The position numbers were made by a program, and so were the translations under genes. From Planococcus sp. 107-1 (GTDB lineage: Bacteria; Bacillota; Bacilli; Bacillales_A; Planococcaceae), in contig NZ_CP090977.1 in assembly GCF_021513255.1 (NCBI RefSeq), forward strand, positions 806,001 to 870,000: 64,000 nt of DNA, in the 5' to 3' direction. The notes beneath the pieces are model-generated. The model saw only the letters and a list, made by a program, of their open reading frames with translations, did not search any database and was not told the origin of the DNA. Numbering within the stretch: position 1 is the stretch's first letter; the number at the start of each line of letters is the position of its first letter. Shown in pieces: positions 42,587 to 51,689 of this stretch.

Positions 42587-42624
42587 AATTTTATCAAAAA
42601 AACATTATAAAAAGGAGAGGTAAT

Positions 42625-43692
42625 ATGGCTGCATTCTTTAAAAGAAATAAAGTAGTTTATCCACTGAGCGTTTTGGTGCTGGCCTTTGTTTTGGTTTTTT
42701 CGGCTTTTTCAAGTGAAGTTCAAGCAGCTTCGAAGTTTAAAGACGTCTCTGAAAATTATTGGGCTTACCCAGCGATAAAGGAGTTAACTGATGAACAAAT
42801 CATTCTTGGCTATACAGATGGAACATTTAAACCGCATGCTGCGGTTACGCGAGCTCAAAGTGCCATGTTTATAGTCCGTGCACTTGATATTCCAACAACA
42901 GAGTATGCAAATCCTGGATTTTCTGATGTTTCTACAAAAACTTCCGGTTATGCAGAAATTGCAGCTTTAGTGGATATGGGTGTGTTAAGCAAGGCGAAGA
43001 AGTTCAATCCATCTGAACCGGCGACGCGCGGCCAAATGGCTAAAATGCTGGCCCTTGCTTTTGAATTGAAAGGAACCAGCAATAAAACAAATAACTTTAA
43101 AGATGTGTCCGTTAACAATTCCTTCTATCCTTTTATCAATGCATTGGTAGCTAATGGGGTTACAGAAGGGACAGCTATTGATCGTTTTGGAACATACGAT
43201 AACGTGACGCGTGTTCAAATGGCGGTATTTATCAAAAAAATACTGGATTTAAACGAAGCTCCTCCAGCTAATGGGTTGCCGGGGGTTCCAACTGTTTCAG
43301 CAGCCAACGAAAAAATTATGGATGAAATTGTTGTGTTGATCAATAAAGAAAGAGCAAAGGTCGGTGCTAAAGCTTTGAAAGTTCATGAAGGCGTGGAAGA
43401 CATTGCACTGATTAAATCGAAAGATATGGTCGACAATAATTATTTTGCGCATGAGTCTCCAACTTTAGGGTTGTATTCCGATTTGCTGAAGAAAGCGGGA
43501 ATCTCTTACCGGGCTGCGGGAGAAAACTTAGTGGCAGGCTATACGACTGCAGAAAGTGCTGTGGATGCTTGGATGAGTAGCCCGGGCCATAAGAAAAATC
43601 TTTTGAACCCCGTTTATACGCATACAGGTGTCGGTACCTATACAGGTGGCTCTTATCGTATGTACCATACACAAATCTTTATCACACAATAA
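42625..43692 (+). CDS. Secreted SLH-domain and CAP-domain surface protein
   Basis: A 355-residue secreted protein: signal peptide (about 1-36, ending VQAAS), three S-layer homology domains (about 37-205, for example FKDVSENYWAYPAIKEL and GYTDGTFKPHAAVTRAQ), a Pro/Gly linker and a C-terminal CAP (SCP/PR1) domain (about 228-355) with VLINKERAKVG, YFAHESPT, GENLVAG and SPGHKKNLLNP. SLH domains bind pyruvylated cell-wall polymer, so the CAP domain is displayed on the wall. AAAGGAGAGG precedes the ATG. The CAP function is unknown. It is a single gene with a terminator. Confidence 0.92.
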   Translation: MAAFFKRNKVVYPLSVLVLAFVLVFSAFSSEVQAASKFKDVSENYWAYPAIKELTDEQIILGYTDGTFKPHAAVTRAQSAMFIVRALDIPTTEYANPGFSDVSTKTSGYAEIAALVDMGVLSKAKKFNPSEPATRGQMAKMLALAFELKGTSNKTNNFKDVSVNNSFYPFINALVANGVTEGTAIDRFGTYDNVTRVQMAVFIKKILDLNEAPPANGLPGVPTVSAANEKIMDEIVVLINKERAKVGAKALKVHEGVEDIALIKSKDMVDNNYFAHESPTLGLYSDLLKKAGISYRAAGENLVAGYTTAESAVDAWMSSPGHKKNLLNPVYTHTGVGTYTGGSYRMYHTQIFITQ

Positions 43693-43723
43693 AAGTAGAA
43701 GCGAATGCGATCGCTTTTACGGC

Positions 43724-43760
43724 AAAAAATCGCCGCCAAATTATTTTGGGGCGATTTTTT
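43724..43760 (+). terminator. Intrinsic terminator of the SLH-CAP gene
   Basis: AAAAAATCGCC pairs with GGCGATTTTTT, providing both stem and T-tract. Confidence 0.82.
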
Positions 43761-43880
43761 GTGTTACTATTCCGGCAATTTATTTGGAATTAAACGGCCG
43801 ATGTTTTATGATGAGGGAGAAGAAAGAAATCCGGATGTGGCCAAAGGAAATCCTTTATAGCGATAAAAGGAGTGGTGAAG

Positions 43881-44060
43881 ATGGCTGGTAGAAACGATGG
43901 TGAAGAAAAAAAGCCATTTATTGGGGCAGGCGTTGCGTTAGGTGTAGCAATTGGAGCAGCTCTTGGGCAATTATTTGGAAATTTGGCAGTGGGCGTCGGT
44001 GTGGGTATTGCTGTGGGGGTAGCTATCGGTGCTGCAGTTGAACAAAAGCGCATTCAATAA
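43881..44060 (+). CDS. Small glycine-zipper membrane protein
   Basis: A 59-residue protein with a charged N-terminus (MAGRNDGEEKKPF) and two glycine-zipper helices (IGAGVALGVAIGAALGQLFG and AVGVGVGIAVGVAIGAAVEQ), probably forming a membrane hairpin or oligomer. ATG 43881 is selected because AAAGGAG lies 8 nt upstream; GTG 43872 overlaps that site. I do not assign a function; glycine-zipper miniproteins are often linked to envelope stress. Confidence 0.65.
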   Translation: MAGRNDGEEKKPFIGAGVALGVAIGAALGQLFGNLAVGVGVGIAVGVAIGAAVEQKRIQ

Positions 44061-44144
44061 TAATAGCCGCTCTATTAAAATGTGACAGATGAGTCCCGTG
44101 GTCTAAGCGGTAGGTAAAATTACAGTCTAATATCCTGGAATTGA

Positions 44145-44173
44145 TTGACTATTTTGATTTTAAGATTTATAAT
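44145..44173 (+). promoter_or_regulatory. Strong SigA-type promoter upstream of the GH65 operon leader
   Basis: TTGACT (44145-44150), exactly 17 nt, and a perfect TATAAT (44168-44173). Transcripts from here meet the terminator hairpin at 44209-44262. Confidence 0.7.
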
Positions 44174-44179
44174 GCGGGT

Positions 44180-44262
44180 AGAAAGCAATAAGCTGGGTAA
44201 TGAACATCACGTTTTATCGAACAGTCCTGTAGGGTCTCGGAATAAAACGTATATATTTTTTT
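44180..44262 (+). ncRNA. Candidate small RNA or attenuated leader
   Basis: Between the strong promoter and the GH65 gene, ACGTTTTAT (44209-44217) pairs with ATAAAACGT (44242-44250) with inner CGA/TCG pairing, followed by TATATATTTTTTTATTTT. This would give an RNA of about 80 nt or attenuate transcription into the operon. I recognise no known riboswitch class, and there is no convincing open frame. Confidence 0.4.
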
Positions 44263-44264
44263 AT

Positions 44265-44303
44265 TTTACAAAAACGTTTTCGTAAAAAATGATACCGCTT
44301 ACA
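44265..44303 (+). promoter_or_regulatory. Second GH65 promoter with LacI operator and cre site
   Basis: TTTACA (44265-44270) and AATGAT (44288-44293) are 17 nt apart. A near-perfect 20-bp palindrome TTACAAAAACGTTTTCGTAA (44266-44285) fills the spacer, fitting the operon's own LacI regulator. TGATACCGCTTACA (44290-44303) matches the cre consensus fully and overlaps the -10. Expression should need the inducing sugar and low preferred carbon. Confidence 0.7.
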
Positions 44304-44319
44304 TAAAGGGGGCATCTCG

Positions 44320-46698
44320 ATGCTGGATTATTCAAGGGGAGAAGGGGAACTTGAGAATTGGATAATTTCTGAAACCGGGTTCTCTGAAAGTGAATTAGGC
44401 AAGTGCGAGGCAATCATGTCTTTGGGCAATGGGTATATGGGACTTCGGTCATCAACGGAAGAACCGTATTTGCAGGAGCAAAGAAATTTTTTTATAAATG
44501 GAACTTTCAATCGCTCAGAGCAAAATGAAGTAACAGAATTGCCGAATCTTGCGGACATCGTTCGACTGGATATCCGGGTGGATGGAGAACGTTTTAGTTT
44601 AGAAGTGGGAAAGACAAGCGATTATGTTAGGCAATTAAATTTAAAGGCGGCGGAATTAAGCCGATCCTTCGTTTGGATTTCCCCGAAAGGCAAAACTTTA
44701 TCCTTCAAATTTAGGCGGTTTGTTTCATTGGAACATCATCATCTAATTGCCTTTAAAATGGAAGTGAAAAGTTTATCAGGGGATGTTCAGTTCGCCTTTG
44801 ATTCCGGCATCAATGCCCAAATGACGAATTCGGGATCCCAGCATTTTCTTGAAGGGGAACGGCGCGTTTTCGATAACCGTTTTCTTCAGTTAACACAAAC
44901 GACCAACGAATCCGGGATCGATGTAATCCATCAAGCGACTCATCGAGTGAATTGGAACGGCAAAGAAATCGACATTGAACCTGAGATGGACATGGAACGC
45001 CGGAGGGTCTGGCTGAACTATGCATTCGATTTGCAGGAACAAGACGTCTTGACGATTGAAAAATTGGCAACAGTACATACAAGCCGCGATAAAGAAAACT
45101 TACGTGGCGGCTATGAATTAACAAAAATGCAAAATGGCGCAATGGAAGAATTAAAACAGTTTGCTTTAAAAGGATATGAAAAGCTGTTCGAATTGCATCA
45201 GCAAGCTTGGCAAGAAAAAGTTTGGAATTTATATGGCTTTAAAGTGGATAGTGAAAAGGGCATTGACGAATTAGCCATCCGTTTTGCAATCTATCACTTG
45301 ACGATTATGGCCCCTGCACACGATGAGCGAATGGGGATTGCGGCAAAAGCGTTAAGTGGCGAAGGATACAAAGGCCATGCTTTTTGGGATACCGAAATCT
45401 TTATTTTGCCTTTTTTCATCTTCTCCAACCCCGAAATAGCCAAGTCGCTTTTGGTTTATCGGTATCTCGGATTAGAAGGAGCCCGGAAAAAAGCGGCTGT
45501 ACATGGTTATAAAGGGGCAATGTACCCGTGGGAAATGGCCTGGCCAGAAGACGGGGAAGTGACCCCGGAATGGGGAGATATTGATGTCGTCACAGGCAAA
45601 CAATCAAAAATATGGTCCGGTTTGATTGAACACCATATTTCTGCAGACATCGCTTTTGCAGTTTACCAGTATGAACAGGCGACCGGAGACCAGGAATTTA
45701 TGGATGCCTACGGCTACGAAATGGTTTTCGATACTGCAACATTTTGGACAAGCCGCTTGGAATGGAGCCGCCTAAAAGAGCGCTACGAAATAAACGATGT
45801 AATCGGGCCGGATGAGTATAAAGAACATGTCAATAATAATGCGTTTACCAACCATATGGCGCATTTCAACTTGAAATTGGCGATTCGCTATTACGTGGAG
45901 TCTAAAGAATCCAATCCGGAATTATTCAAAAAGCTATCGGAGAAGTTGGATTTGGAAGTGGCCTATAGTGAATGGCAAGAAAAAGCGGATAAGGTATATT
46001 TGCCAGAGCCGCGAAAAGAAGATTTAGTCATTCCACAGGACGATGCATATTTTGGGCTCGAGCAAATCGATTTATCGAAGTATAGGAACCAGGCGAAGGT
46101 CAGGACCATCTACCGCGATTATAATTCGGAGCAAATCAATGAGCTTCAAGTAACCAAACAAGCGGATGTCCTCGTTTTGCTGTATTTGTTGGAGCAACTT
46201 TCCATTAGTGGAATCCGGCAATTCCCTGAAGAAATCAAAAAAGCGAATTTTGATTTTTATGAGCCAAGAACTTTGCACGATTCTTCTCTTAGCACCGCCA
46301 CCCATGCCATTTTAGCCAATGATATAGGCTACAGCAATCTCGCTTATTCCTTATTCCAGAAAAGCATCGAAATCGATTTGGGTGAGCGGATGGACACGTC
46401 CAACGATGGAATCCATGCTGCTGCGATCGGCGGCCTTTGGAAAACAGCCGTATTTGGCTTTGCAGGGATTCGCATCAGGCAAGGGCAATTGAGCATCAAT
46501 CCTAAAATTCCTCGCAATTGGCGTTTTATGGAATTCAATATATTGTGGCAAGGGCAGATTCTTCACTTGGCCATTGGAAAAGATTTGTTTACGGTAACCG
46601 TAGAAGGGCCGGGGAAAGTCGCTTTTGAAGCATTCGGTCAGATGTTCGAATGTGAAAATAGTATCCAGATTCCAGTACAAGCTAATTTAAATCGGTAG
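44320..46698 (+). CDS. Glycoside hydrolase family 65 disaccharide phosphorylase (first)
   Basis: A 792-residue cytoplasmic GH65 enzyme with the N-terminal beta-sandwich (SLGNGYMGLRSS), linker and (alpha/alpha)6 barrel. The general acid is Glu499 in IGPDEYKEHVNNN; the phosphate-binding region is THDSSL-like (LHDSSLSTATHA). It should cleave an alpha-linked glucobiose or oligosaccharide with phosphate to beta-glucose 1-phosphate and glucose. The loop PWEMAWPEDGEVTPEWGDID differs from maltose phosphorylases and is more like kojibiose or alpha-1,2/1,3-glucan phosphorylases; specificity is not settled. It heads an operon with an importer, beta-phosphoglucomutase and a second GH65. Confidence 0.87.
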   Translation: MLDYSRGEGELENWIISETGFSESELGKCEAIMSLGNGYMGLRSSTEEPYLQEQRNFFINGTFNRSEQNEVTELPNLADIVRLDIRVDGERFSLEVGKTSDYVRQLNLKAAELSRSFVWISPKGKTLSFKFRRFVSLEHHHLIAFKMEVKSLSGDVQFAFDSGINAQMTNSGSQHFLEGERRVFDNRFLQLTQTTNESGIDVIHQATHRVNWNGKEIDIEPEMDMERRRVWLNYAFDLQEQDVLTIEKLATVHTSRDKENLRGGYELTKMQNGAMEELKQFALKGYEKLFELHQQAWQEKVWNLYGFKVDSEKGIDELAIRFAIYHLTIMAPAHDERMGIAAKALSGEGYKGHAFWDTEIFILPFFIFSNPEIAKSLLVYRYLGLEGARKKAAVHGYKGAMYPWEMAWPEDGEVTPEWGDIDVVTGKQSKIWSGLIEHHISADIAFAVYQYEQATGDQEFMDAYGYEMVFDTATFWTSRLEWSRLKERYEINDVIGPDEYKEHVNNNAFTNHMAHFNLKLAIRYYVESKESNPELFKKLSEKLDLEVAYSEWQEKADKVYLPEPRKEDLVIPQDDAYFGLEQIDLSKYRNQAKVRTIYRDYNSEQINELQVTKQADVLVLLYLLEQLSISGIRQFPEEIKKANFDFYEPRTLHDSSLSTATHAILANDIGYSNLAYSLFQKSIEIDLGERMDTSNDGIHAAAIGGLWKTAVFGFAGIRIRQGQLSINPKIPRNWRFMEFNILWQGQILHLAIGKDLFTVTVEGPGKVAFEAFGQMFECENSIQIPVQANLNR

Positions 46699-46700
46699 TT

Positions 46701-46734
46701 ATAAAATGATCCATCATTTTATTTACTATAGTAA
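46701..46734 (+). promoter_or_regulatory. Two adjacent perfect palindromes between GH65 and binding-protein genes
   Basis: ATAAAATGAT-CC-ATCATTTTAT (46701-46722) is directly followed by TTACTATAGTAA (46723-46734). They could be an operator pair or an mRNA processing or stabilising hairpin in front of the binding-protein gene; there is no T-tract. Confidence 0.45.
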
Positions 46735-46762
46735 TCCAAACTTTTAGAAGGGGGAGTTTACA

Positions 46763-48016
46763 TTGACAAACCAGAAAAAAGTATTGCGTACACTTTTTTT
46801 GGCGATGGTCATGCTGGTTTTAGCAGCGTGCAGCGGAGGAGGGGACGATGACGGCGGAAGCTCAGAAGATTCAGGCGGAGACTCGTCAGGGGAAAAAATC
46901 ACAATTTTCCAAAGTAAAGTTGAAATTTCTGATCAGTTGGAAGCATTGGCCCAGGAATACACGGATGAAACAGGCGTAGAAGTAGAGGTCTTAGGAACAA
47001 CCGGAGACGATTATTTCCAACAGCTTCAAATCCGGATGAACAGCAACCAAGGGCCCTCTATTTTCAGTATCCAAAATATTACAGAAGCGGAACGGTTGGA
47101 ATCTTATCTTTATGATTTAAGTTCAGAAGAATACGTAGCCGATATTGCACCTGATATGGAATTGAAAGTGGGCGACAAAGTTGTGGGCGTTCCTTATGGT
47201 GTAGAAGGATTCGGTTTGATTTACAACAAAGATCTGGTCAAGCCGGAAGATGTACAAGATTATGAGTCATTTGCCAGCACACTTGAGAAATTCAAAGGCG
47301 AGGACATTACAGGCCTTGGCTTAGCGCAAGACGCTTATTTCTTGATTGGGCATATGAGCAACTATCCATTTTCTGTGCAGGAAGATCCATATGCATTCAT
47401 TGAGCAGTTGAATGCAGGAGAAGTAACAATGGCTGAAACACCGGAATTCCAGGAATTCGGTAAGTTTATGGAAACGATCAAAGAAAATACACCAACGCCT
47501 CTAAGCGTAACGTATGACCAGCAAATCGGGGACTTTGCTTCAGGCAAATCAGCCATGATCCATCAAGGAAACTGGGCCTGGGGAATGCTGTCTGAATTCG
47601 ATATGGATTTCGAAGTCGGCATGCTGCCGTTCCCGCTTGATGGCAACGATAAGCTTGCAGTCGGCGTCGGCAGCAACTGGGCTGTCAACGGTGAAAAAGA
47701 TGAAGCTGAAATCCAGGCTGCCAATGATTTCTTGAATTGGATGTTTACGAGTGATACAGGCCAACGCTATATTGTTGAAGAATTTGGCTTTGTCCCAGCG
47801 ATGACGAACATTGAAGCGGGAGATCTTGATCCATTATCGCAAGCGGTATTGGAAGCTAGTAACAGCGGGGAAACAATTCCATGGTCGCAAGGTGCATATC
47901 CTGCAAACATCGTACCAAACGACTTGACGCCAGTCGCTCAACAATTCTTTACAGATGATATGTCCGGTGAAGAATTCATTGAAGCGATGGATGCGGCATG
48001 GCAAGGCGCACAGTAA
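46763..48016 (+). CDS. Carbohydrate ABC transporter substrate-binding lipoprotein (MalE-like)
   Basis: A 417-residue family-1 solute-binding lipoprotein (lipobox VLAAC, Cys23) with a Gly/Asp/Ser-rich linker. The mature protein shows ITIFQSKVEISDQL, VPYGVEGFGLIYNKDL, IHQGNWAW and NWAVNGEKDE, typical of oligosaccharide-binding proteins. It starts with TTG 46763 (GGGGGAG 7-8 nt upstream). With the two MalFG-type permeases downstream it should import an alpha-glucobiose; the ATPase is not encoded here, so a shared MsmX/MsmK-type ATPase elsewhere is expected. A hairpin follows the gene. Confidence 0.9.
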   Translation: MTNQKKVLRTLFLAMVMLVLAACSGGGDDDGGSSEDSGGDSSGEKITIFQSKVEISDQLEALAQEYTDETGVEVEVLGTTGDDYFQQLQIRMNSNQGPSIFSIQNITEAERLESYLYDLSSEEYVADIAPDMELKVGDKVVGVPYGVEGFGLIYNKDLVKPEDVQDYESFASTLEKFKGEDITGLGLAQDAYFLIGHMSNYPFSVQEDPYAFIEQLNAGEVTMAETPEFQEFGKFMETIKENTPTPLSVTYDQQIGDFASGKSAMIHQGNWAWGMLSEFDMDFEVGMLPFPLDGNDKLAVGVGSNWAVNGEKDEAEIQAANDFLNWMFTSDTGQRYIVEEFGFVPAMTNIEAGDLDPLSQAVLEASNSGETIPWSQGAYPANIVPNDLTPVAQQFFTDDMSGEEFIEAMDAAWQGAQ

Positions 48017-48033
48017 ATAGGCATTGAATAGCT

Positions 48034-48056
48034 GGGCACGCCTCTTCGGCGTGTCC
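48034..48056 (+). other. Intercistronic hairpin after the binding-protein gene
   Basis: GGGCACGCC pairs with GGCGTGTCC around TCTTC. There is no T-tract, so it more likely protects the upstream mRNA from decay than ends transcription. Confidence 0.55.
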
Positions 48057-48109
48057 ACTATTCCTTATTTTCCTCTTTATATTCCAGAGATTAGAAAGAA
48101 GGGAAAGAC

Positions 48110-48985
48110 GTGGCAAATAAAAACAAAAGAAAATGGTTCGTCTTGTTCGTCGTGCCGTTGCTATTTATTTTTACGACCGTAGTCATCATTCCTTTTATTA
48201 TCGGCATCTATTATGCCTTCTTCGAGTGGGATGGAATTGCAGCCAATCCGATGGAGTTTGTGGGATTGGACAACTTCGGGAAATTGTTTGACGATGATCA
48301 ATTCTTACGGTCAGCTTGGCTGACTACGCTCTTTACAGTTTTGTCGGTCATCACCATCAATGCGGTAGGCCTCGCATTTGCGTTGCTGGTTACGTCAAAG
48401 ATCCGGACAGCGAACGCAGCGAGAACTCTTTTATTTATGCCTTATTTAATCGGCGGGTTGATTCTCGGGTATATTTGGCAGTTCGTGTTCCTGGACGTTT
48501 TTGAGTTTCTGGGGGAATTGACCGGACTGACAGATGTTTTCTTCAACTGGCTGATTGATCCTGAATTTGCTTTATATGCGCTTGTGTTTGTCTTTACGTG
48601 GCAGATGGCAGGCTATGTCATGATTGTCTATATTGCAGGAATCCAGGCGATTCCAAATGATGTAGTAGAAGCAGCTAAAATCGATGGGGCCACTCCTTGG
48701 CAGCGCTTTATGCGGATTACATTGCCGCTTTTGATGCCCGCCCTGACGATCAGCTTGTTCTTAACTTTATCATCCGCTTTTAAAATCTATGACGTCAACC
48801 TTTCGCTGACAGGCGGGGGGCCGGCAAATGCTACCGAATTGTTCGCGATGAATATTTACAACGAAATTTTCGGCAGCGGCAATTATGGATTTGGTCAGGC
48901 AAAAGCCATTATTTTCTTTGTCATTGTAGCTGCGATTACGTTAACACAAGTTTATTTGACGAAGAAACGTGAGGTGGAGATGTAA
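48110..48985 (+). CDS. Carbohydrate ABC transporter permease (MalF-like)
   Basis: A 291-residue permease with six helices and the cytoplasmic EAA loop VEAAKIDGATPWQRFMRITL that contacts the ATPase. It pairs with the second permease, whose ATG overlaps its TAA stop (TAATG). It begins with GTG 48110 after AAGGGA. It belongs to the oligosaccharide CUT1 family, consistent with the neighbouring disaccharide phosphorylases. Confidence 0.92.
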   Translation: MANKNKRKWFVLFVVPLLFIFTTVVIIPFIIGIYYAFFEWDGIAANPMEFVGLDNFGKLFDDDQFLRSAWLTTLFTVLSVITINAVGLAFALLVTSKIRTANAARTLLFMPYLIGGLILGYIWQFVFLDVFEFLGELTGLTDVFFNWLIDPEFALYALVFVFTWQMAGYVMIVYIAGIQAIPNDVVEAAKIDGATPWQRFMRITLPLLMPALTISLFLTLSSAFKIYDVNLSLTGGGPANATELFAMNIYNEIFGSGNYGFGQAKAIIFFVIVAAITLTQVYLTKKREVEM

Positions 48986-49821
48986 TGAAGCAAGCTTCCG
49001 GATGGGTTAAATCTATTTTATTGATCTTGTTGGCGCTGTTTTTCCTTTCTCCGATTTACATCATCTTCGTCAACTCATTTAAAGACCGGCAGGAGCTGTA
49101 TGAAAATGCTTTGTCTTTGCCTGAGAATTTCAGTTTTCAATATTATATAGAAGCGATGGAAAAGATGAATTTCATGAGCGCGTTGTTGAATTCGCTTTAT
49201 GTCACGATCGTTTCCGTCATCTTCATTGTTATTTTGTCTTCCATGACTGCCTGGATGCTCGTGCGCACAAACAATAAATTAAGCACATTTATCTTTATGG
49301 CTTTTATTGCAACGATGCTCATTCCATTCCAGACCTTAATGATGCCGCTGATGCAATTTATCAGTACCATCACTCAGGACTTGAATATCCCGATGTACAA
49401 CACGCATGAAGGGTTAATCTATATGAACATCGGATTCCATTCGGCATTATCGGTATTTCTCTATCATGGCTTTATCAAATCAATCCCCATTACGCTGGAG
49501 GAAGCTGCGACGATTGATGGCGCCTCAAAATTCGGTGTGTTTTGGCGCATCATTTTTCCAATGCTGAAACCGATTACGGCAACGGTCATGATTTTGAATG
49601 TCATCAGCATCTGGAATGACTTCCTCTTGCCGTCCTTGACCTTGATCGATAAAGACCTGCGGACGATTCCATTATCGACATTCTACTTCTTTGGTGAATT
49701 TACGATTCAATGGAATTTAGCTATGGCTGGATTGACTTTGACTATCATTCCGGTCATCATTTTCTACGCTTTGGCGCAAAAGCACATTATCAAGGGGATT
49801 GGCGAAGGGGCCGTGAAATAA
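48985..49821 (+). CDS. Carbohydrate ABC transporter permease (MalG-like)
   Basis: A 278-residue CUT1 permease with six helices and the EAA loop LEEAATIDGASKFGVFWRII. Typical MalG features are the N-terminal SPIYIIFVNSFK and the segment MLIPFQTLMMPL. Its start overlaps the stop of the first permease, so both are translationally coupled and form the membrane channel of one importer. Confidence 0.92.
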   Translation: MKQASGWVKSILLILLALFFLSPIYIIFVNSFKDRQELYENALSLPENFSFQYYIEAMEKMNFMSALLNSLYVTIVSVIFIVILSSMTAWMLVRTNNKLSTFIFMAFIATMLIPFQTLMMPLMQFISTITQDLNIPMYNTHEGLIYMNIGFHSALSVFLYHGFIKSIPITLEEAATIDGASKFGVFWRIIFPMLKPITATVMILNVISIWNDFLLPSLTLIDKDLRTIPLSTFYFFGEFTIQWNLAMAGLTLTIIPVIIFYALAQKHIIKGIGEGAVK

Positions 49822-49844
49822 TACGCTGAAAAGGAGGGATAGAA

Positions 49845-50570
49845 ATGCGTGATTTCAATGGATTTACTGGAATTTTATATGCAGCAGCCGAATGGATCAT
49901 GCGCTTTTCAGTGGTGAATATTTTGTGGTTTCTGTTCAATCTGCCAGTATTATTGATCATTTCCAGTATTTATTTAAATGGTTTTGAGGCAGGATTCGTC
50001 TGGTATTTGTTGCCGCTCCTGCTGTTCATTCCGCTATTGTCTGTACCAAGCACGATTGCCGTCTTTTCGATGGTGCGCGATTGGATAATGCAGACAGGGC
50101 AGAGTTCACTTGTGAAATCGTATTTTTCTTATCTGAAAAAAGGCTACCGGAAAAGCCTTATCGCTGGAGTTATTCTGCAGTGCTTTTGGGCCGTTTGGAT
50201 AATTGATTTTTATTTTTTCAAAGCAGAGAGCAGTTTGCTGGAAATTGTGTTTATCGTCATCGGAGTAGGGTTGTTTGTTTACACCATCAATTTCTTTTCG
50301 TTGGCTGCACATTATCAGATGCGTATCCGTGACATCATGAAAAACGCTTTTTTCATTACGGTCGGCAATCCTTTAATGAGCGGATTCATCGTGATTTGCA
50401 ACTTGTCGCTCCTCTATACAGGAATGACTGAATTGCTGTTTTTATTCCCATTTTTCATCTGCAGCTTAAGCGCTTATCTCTCTTTCCTTGCTTTTTACCG
50501 GTTTAGCCTTAAAGTCCAAACGAAAGCACAGCTCGATAAAACAGGGAATCTTTTGCAAAAGAGTGGCTGA
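49845..50570 (+). CDS. YesL family (DUF624) membrane protein
   Basis: A 241-residue membrane protein with about five helices, of the YesL/DUF624 family that accompanies CUT1 sugar importers in Bacillales. NILWFLFNLPVLL near the N-terminus and the middle IVFIVIGVGLFVYTINFF are typical. Its exact role in transport or signalling is unknown. GGAGGG precedes the ATG, and it lies 23 nt after the second permease gene in the same operon. Confidence 0.82.
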   Translation: MRDFNGFTGILYAAAEWIMRFSVVNILWFLFNLPVLLIISSIYLNGFEAGFVWYLLPLLLFIPLLSVPSTIAVFSMVRDWIMQTGQSSLVKSYFSYLKKGYRKSLIAGVILQCFWAVWIIDFYFFKAESSLLEIVFIVIGVGLFVYTINFFSLAAHYQMRIRDIMKNAFFITVGNPLMSGFIVICNLSLLYTGMTELLFLFPFFICSLSAYLSFLAFYRFSLKVQTKAQLDKTGNLLQKSG

Positions 50571-50621
50571 AAACAGCTTTAGAAGATGATTACTAGAAAC
50601 GATTGGGATGTGAGAAAATCA

Positions 50622-51645
50622 TTGACGACCATTAAAGATGTGGCAAAAAAAGCGGGCGTTTCGATCAGTGTGGTTTCCAAAACCTTTAATAATTATGCAG
50701 ATGTCAGTGAAGAAACTCGCCAGCGCATACTAGAGATAGCCAAAGAGCTGGATTATTCGCCTAATATTGTCGCGAAGAATTTATCGTCGAAAAAACAGCT
50801 GACGTTCGGGCTGATTTCTTCAGGTGTTTTGAACAATAACGAAAAAGACAATAATGCCTTTGATATTTTTAAAGGCGTGTATAAAGCTGTTTCTGAGAGT
50901 CCTTATGAATTATCGATTTACTTGATCGATTCACTTAGCCAGAAACAGCAGAGCTATCTCCAATATTGCCGGGAACGGAATATTGGAGGGGCGATTCTGC
51001 AAGGAATCCGGACGGATGATCCCTATTATAAAGAATTGATCAATACCAATATCCCATGTGTTGTGCTTGATATCATGACCGAAACTGAAAATGGATTAAT
51101 CGGAAGTGTATCGATTAATAATGCACAAGCGGGCCGGGATATAGCGGGCCATCTATTAAAGAATGGCCACCGCGATATCGTAGTCGTAAGCGTGGACACG
51201 CGAAACCTACGTCAACAGCGAAAGGTTAAAAGGCGTTCAGCAGGCTTACCGGGAATCCGGTTTAGCATTAGAAGAAAACCACATCGTCTATGCGGATTTT
51301 TCTGAACAAGAAGCTTTCAATGCAGCGAAAACACGGCTGGAATCGAAGATGCCTAAGCCTACTGCCTTTCTCTGTTTCAGCGATCTGATGGCATTCGGTG
51401 TGATGAAAGCGATTGCGGAAGCCGGGTTTTCGGTACCGGAGGACATTTCAGTGACAGGCTTTGATGATTTGGTTTTCAGCAGCTACACGCAGCCGGCATT
51501 GACAACCATTCAGCAAGATTTCGTTGAAATTGGCAGCAAGTCGGCAAAGTTGCTGCAAGAGTTGAAGGAAGGAAAGCAAAAAGGCCAGCATCTGTATGTA
51601 GCGCATCAATTAGCCGATCGGAAAAGCGTAAGAAAGCTGAATTGA
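50622..51645 (+). pseudogene. LacI family regulator of the GH65 operon, frame broken near 51193
   Basis: The first frame gives the helix-turn-helix (TTIKDVAKKAGVSISVVSKT) and ligand domain up to GHRDIVVVS, then runs into unrelated sequence and stops at 51305. The +1 frame continues as TRETYVNSERLKGVQQAYRE and on through CFSDLMAFGVMKAI to 51645. Removing one base near 51193 (AGCGTGG to AGCGGG) restores about 340 residues, the normal LacI size. TTG 50622 gives the usual MTTIKDVA start, but ATG 50586 is also open. Likely target is the palindrome at 44266-44285. If real, the break would leave the operon constitutively derepressed. Confidence 0.78.
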
Positions 51646-51689
51646 CTCGCCGACTTCTAGCGACTAACAGATAGAAAGGACAGGATGGC

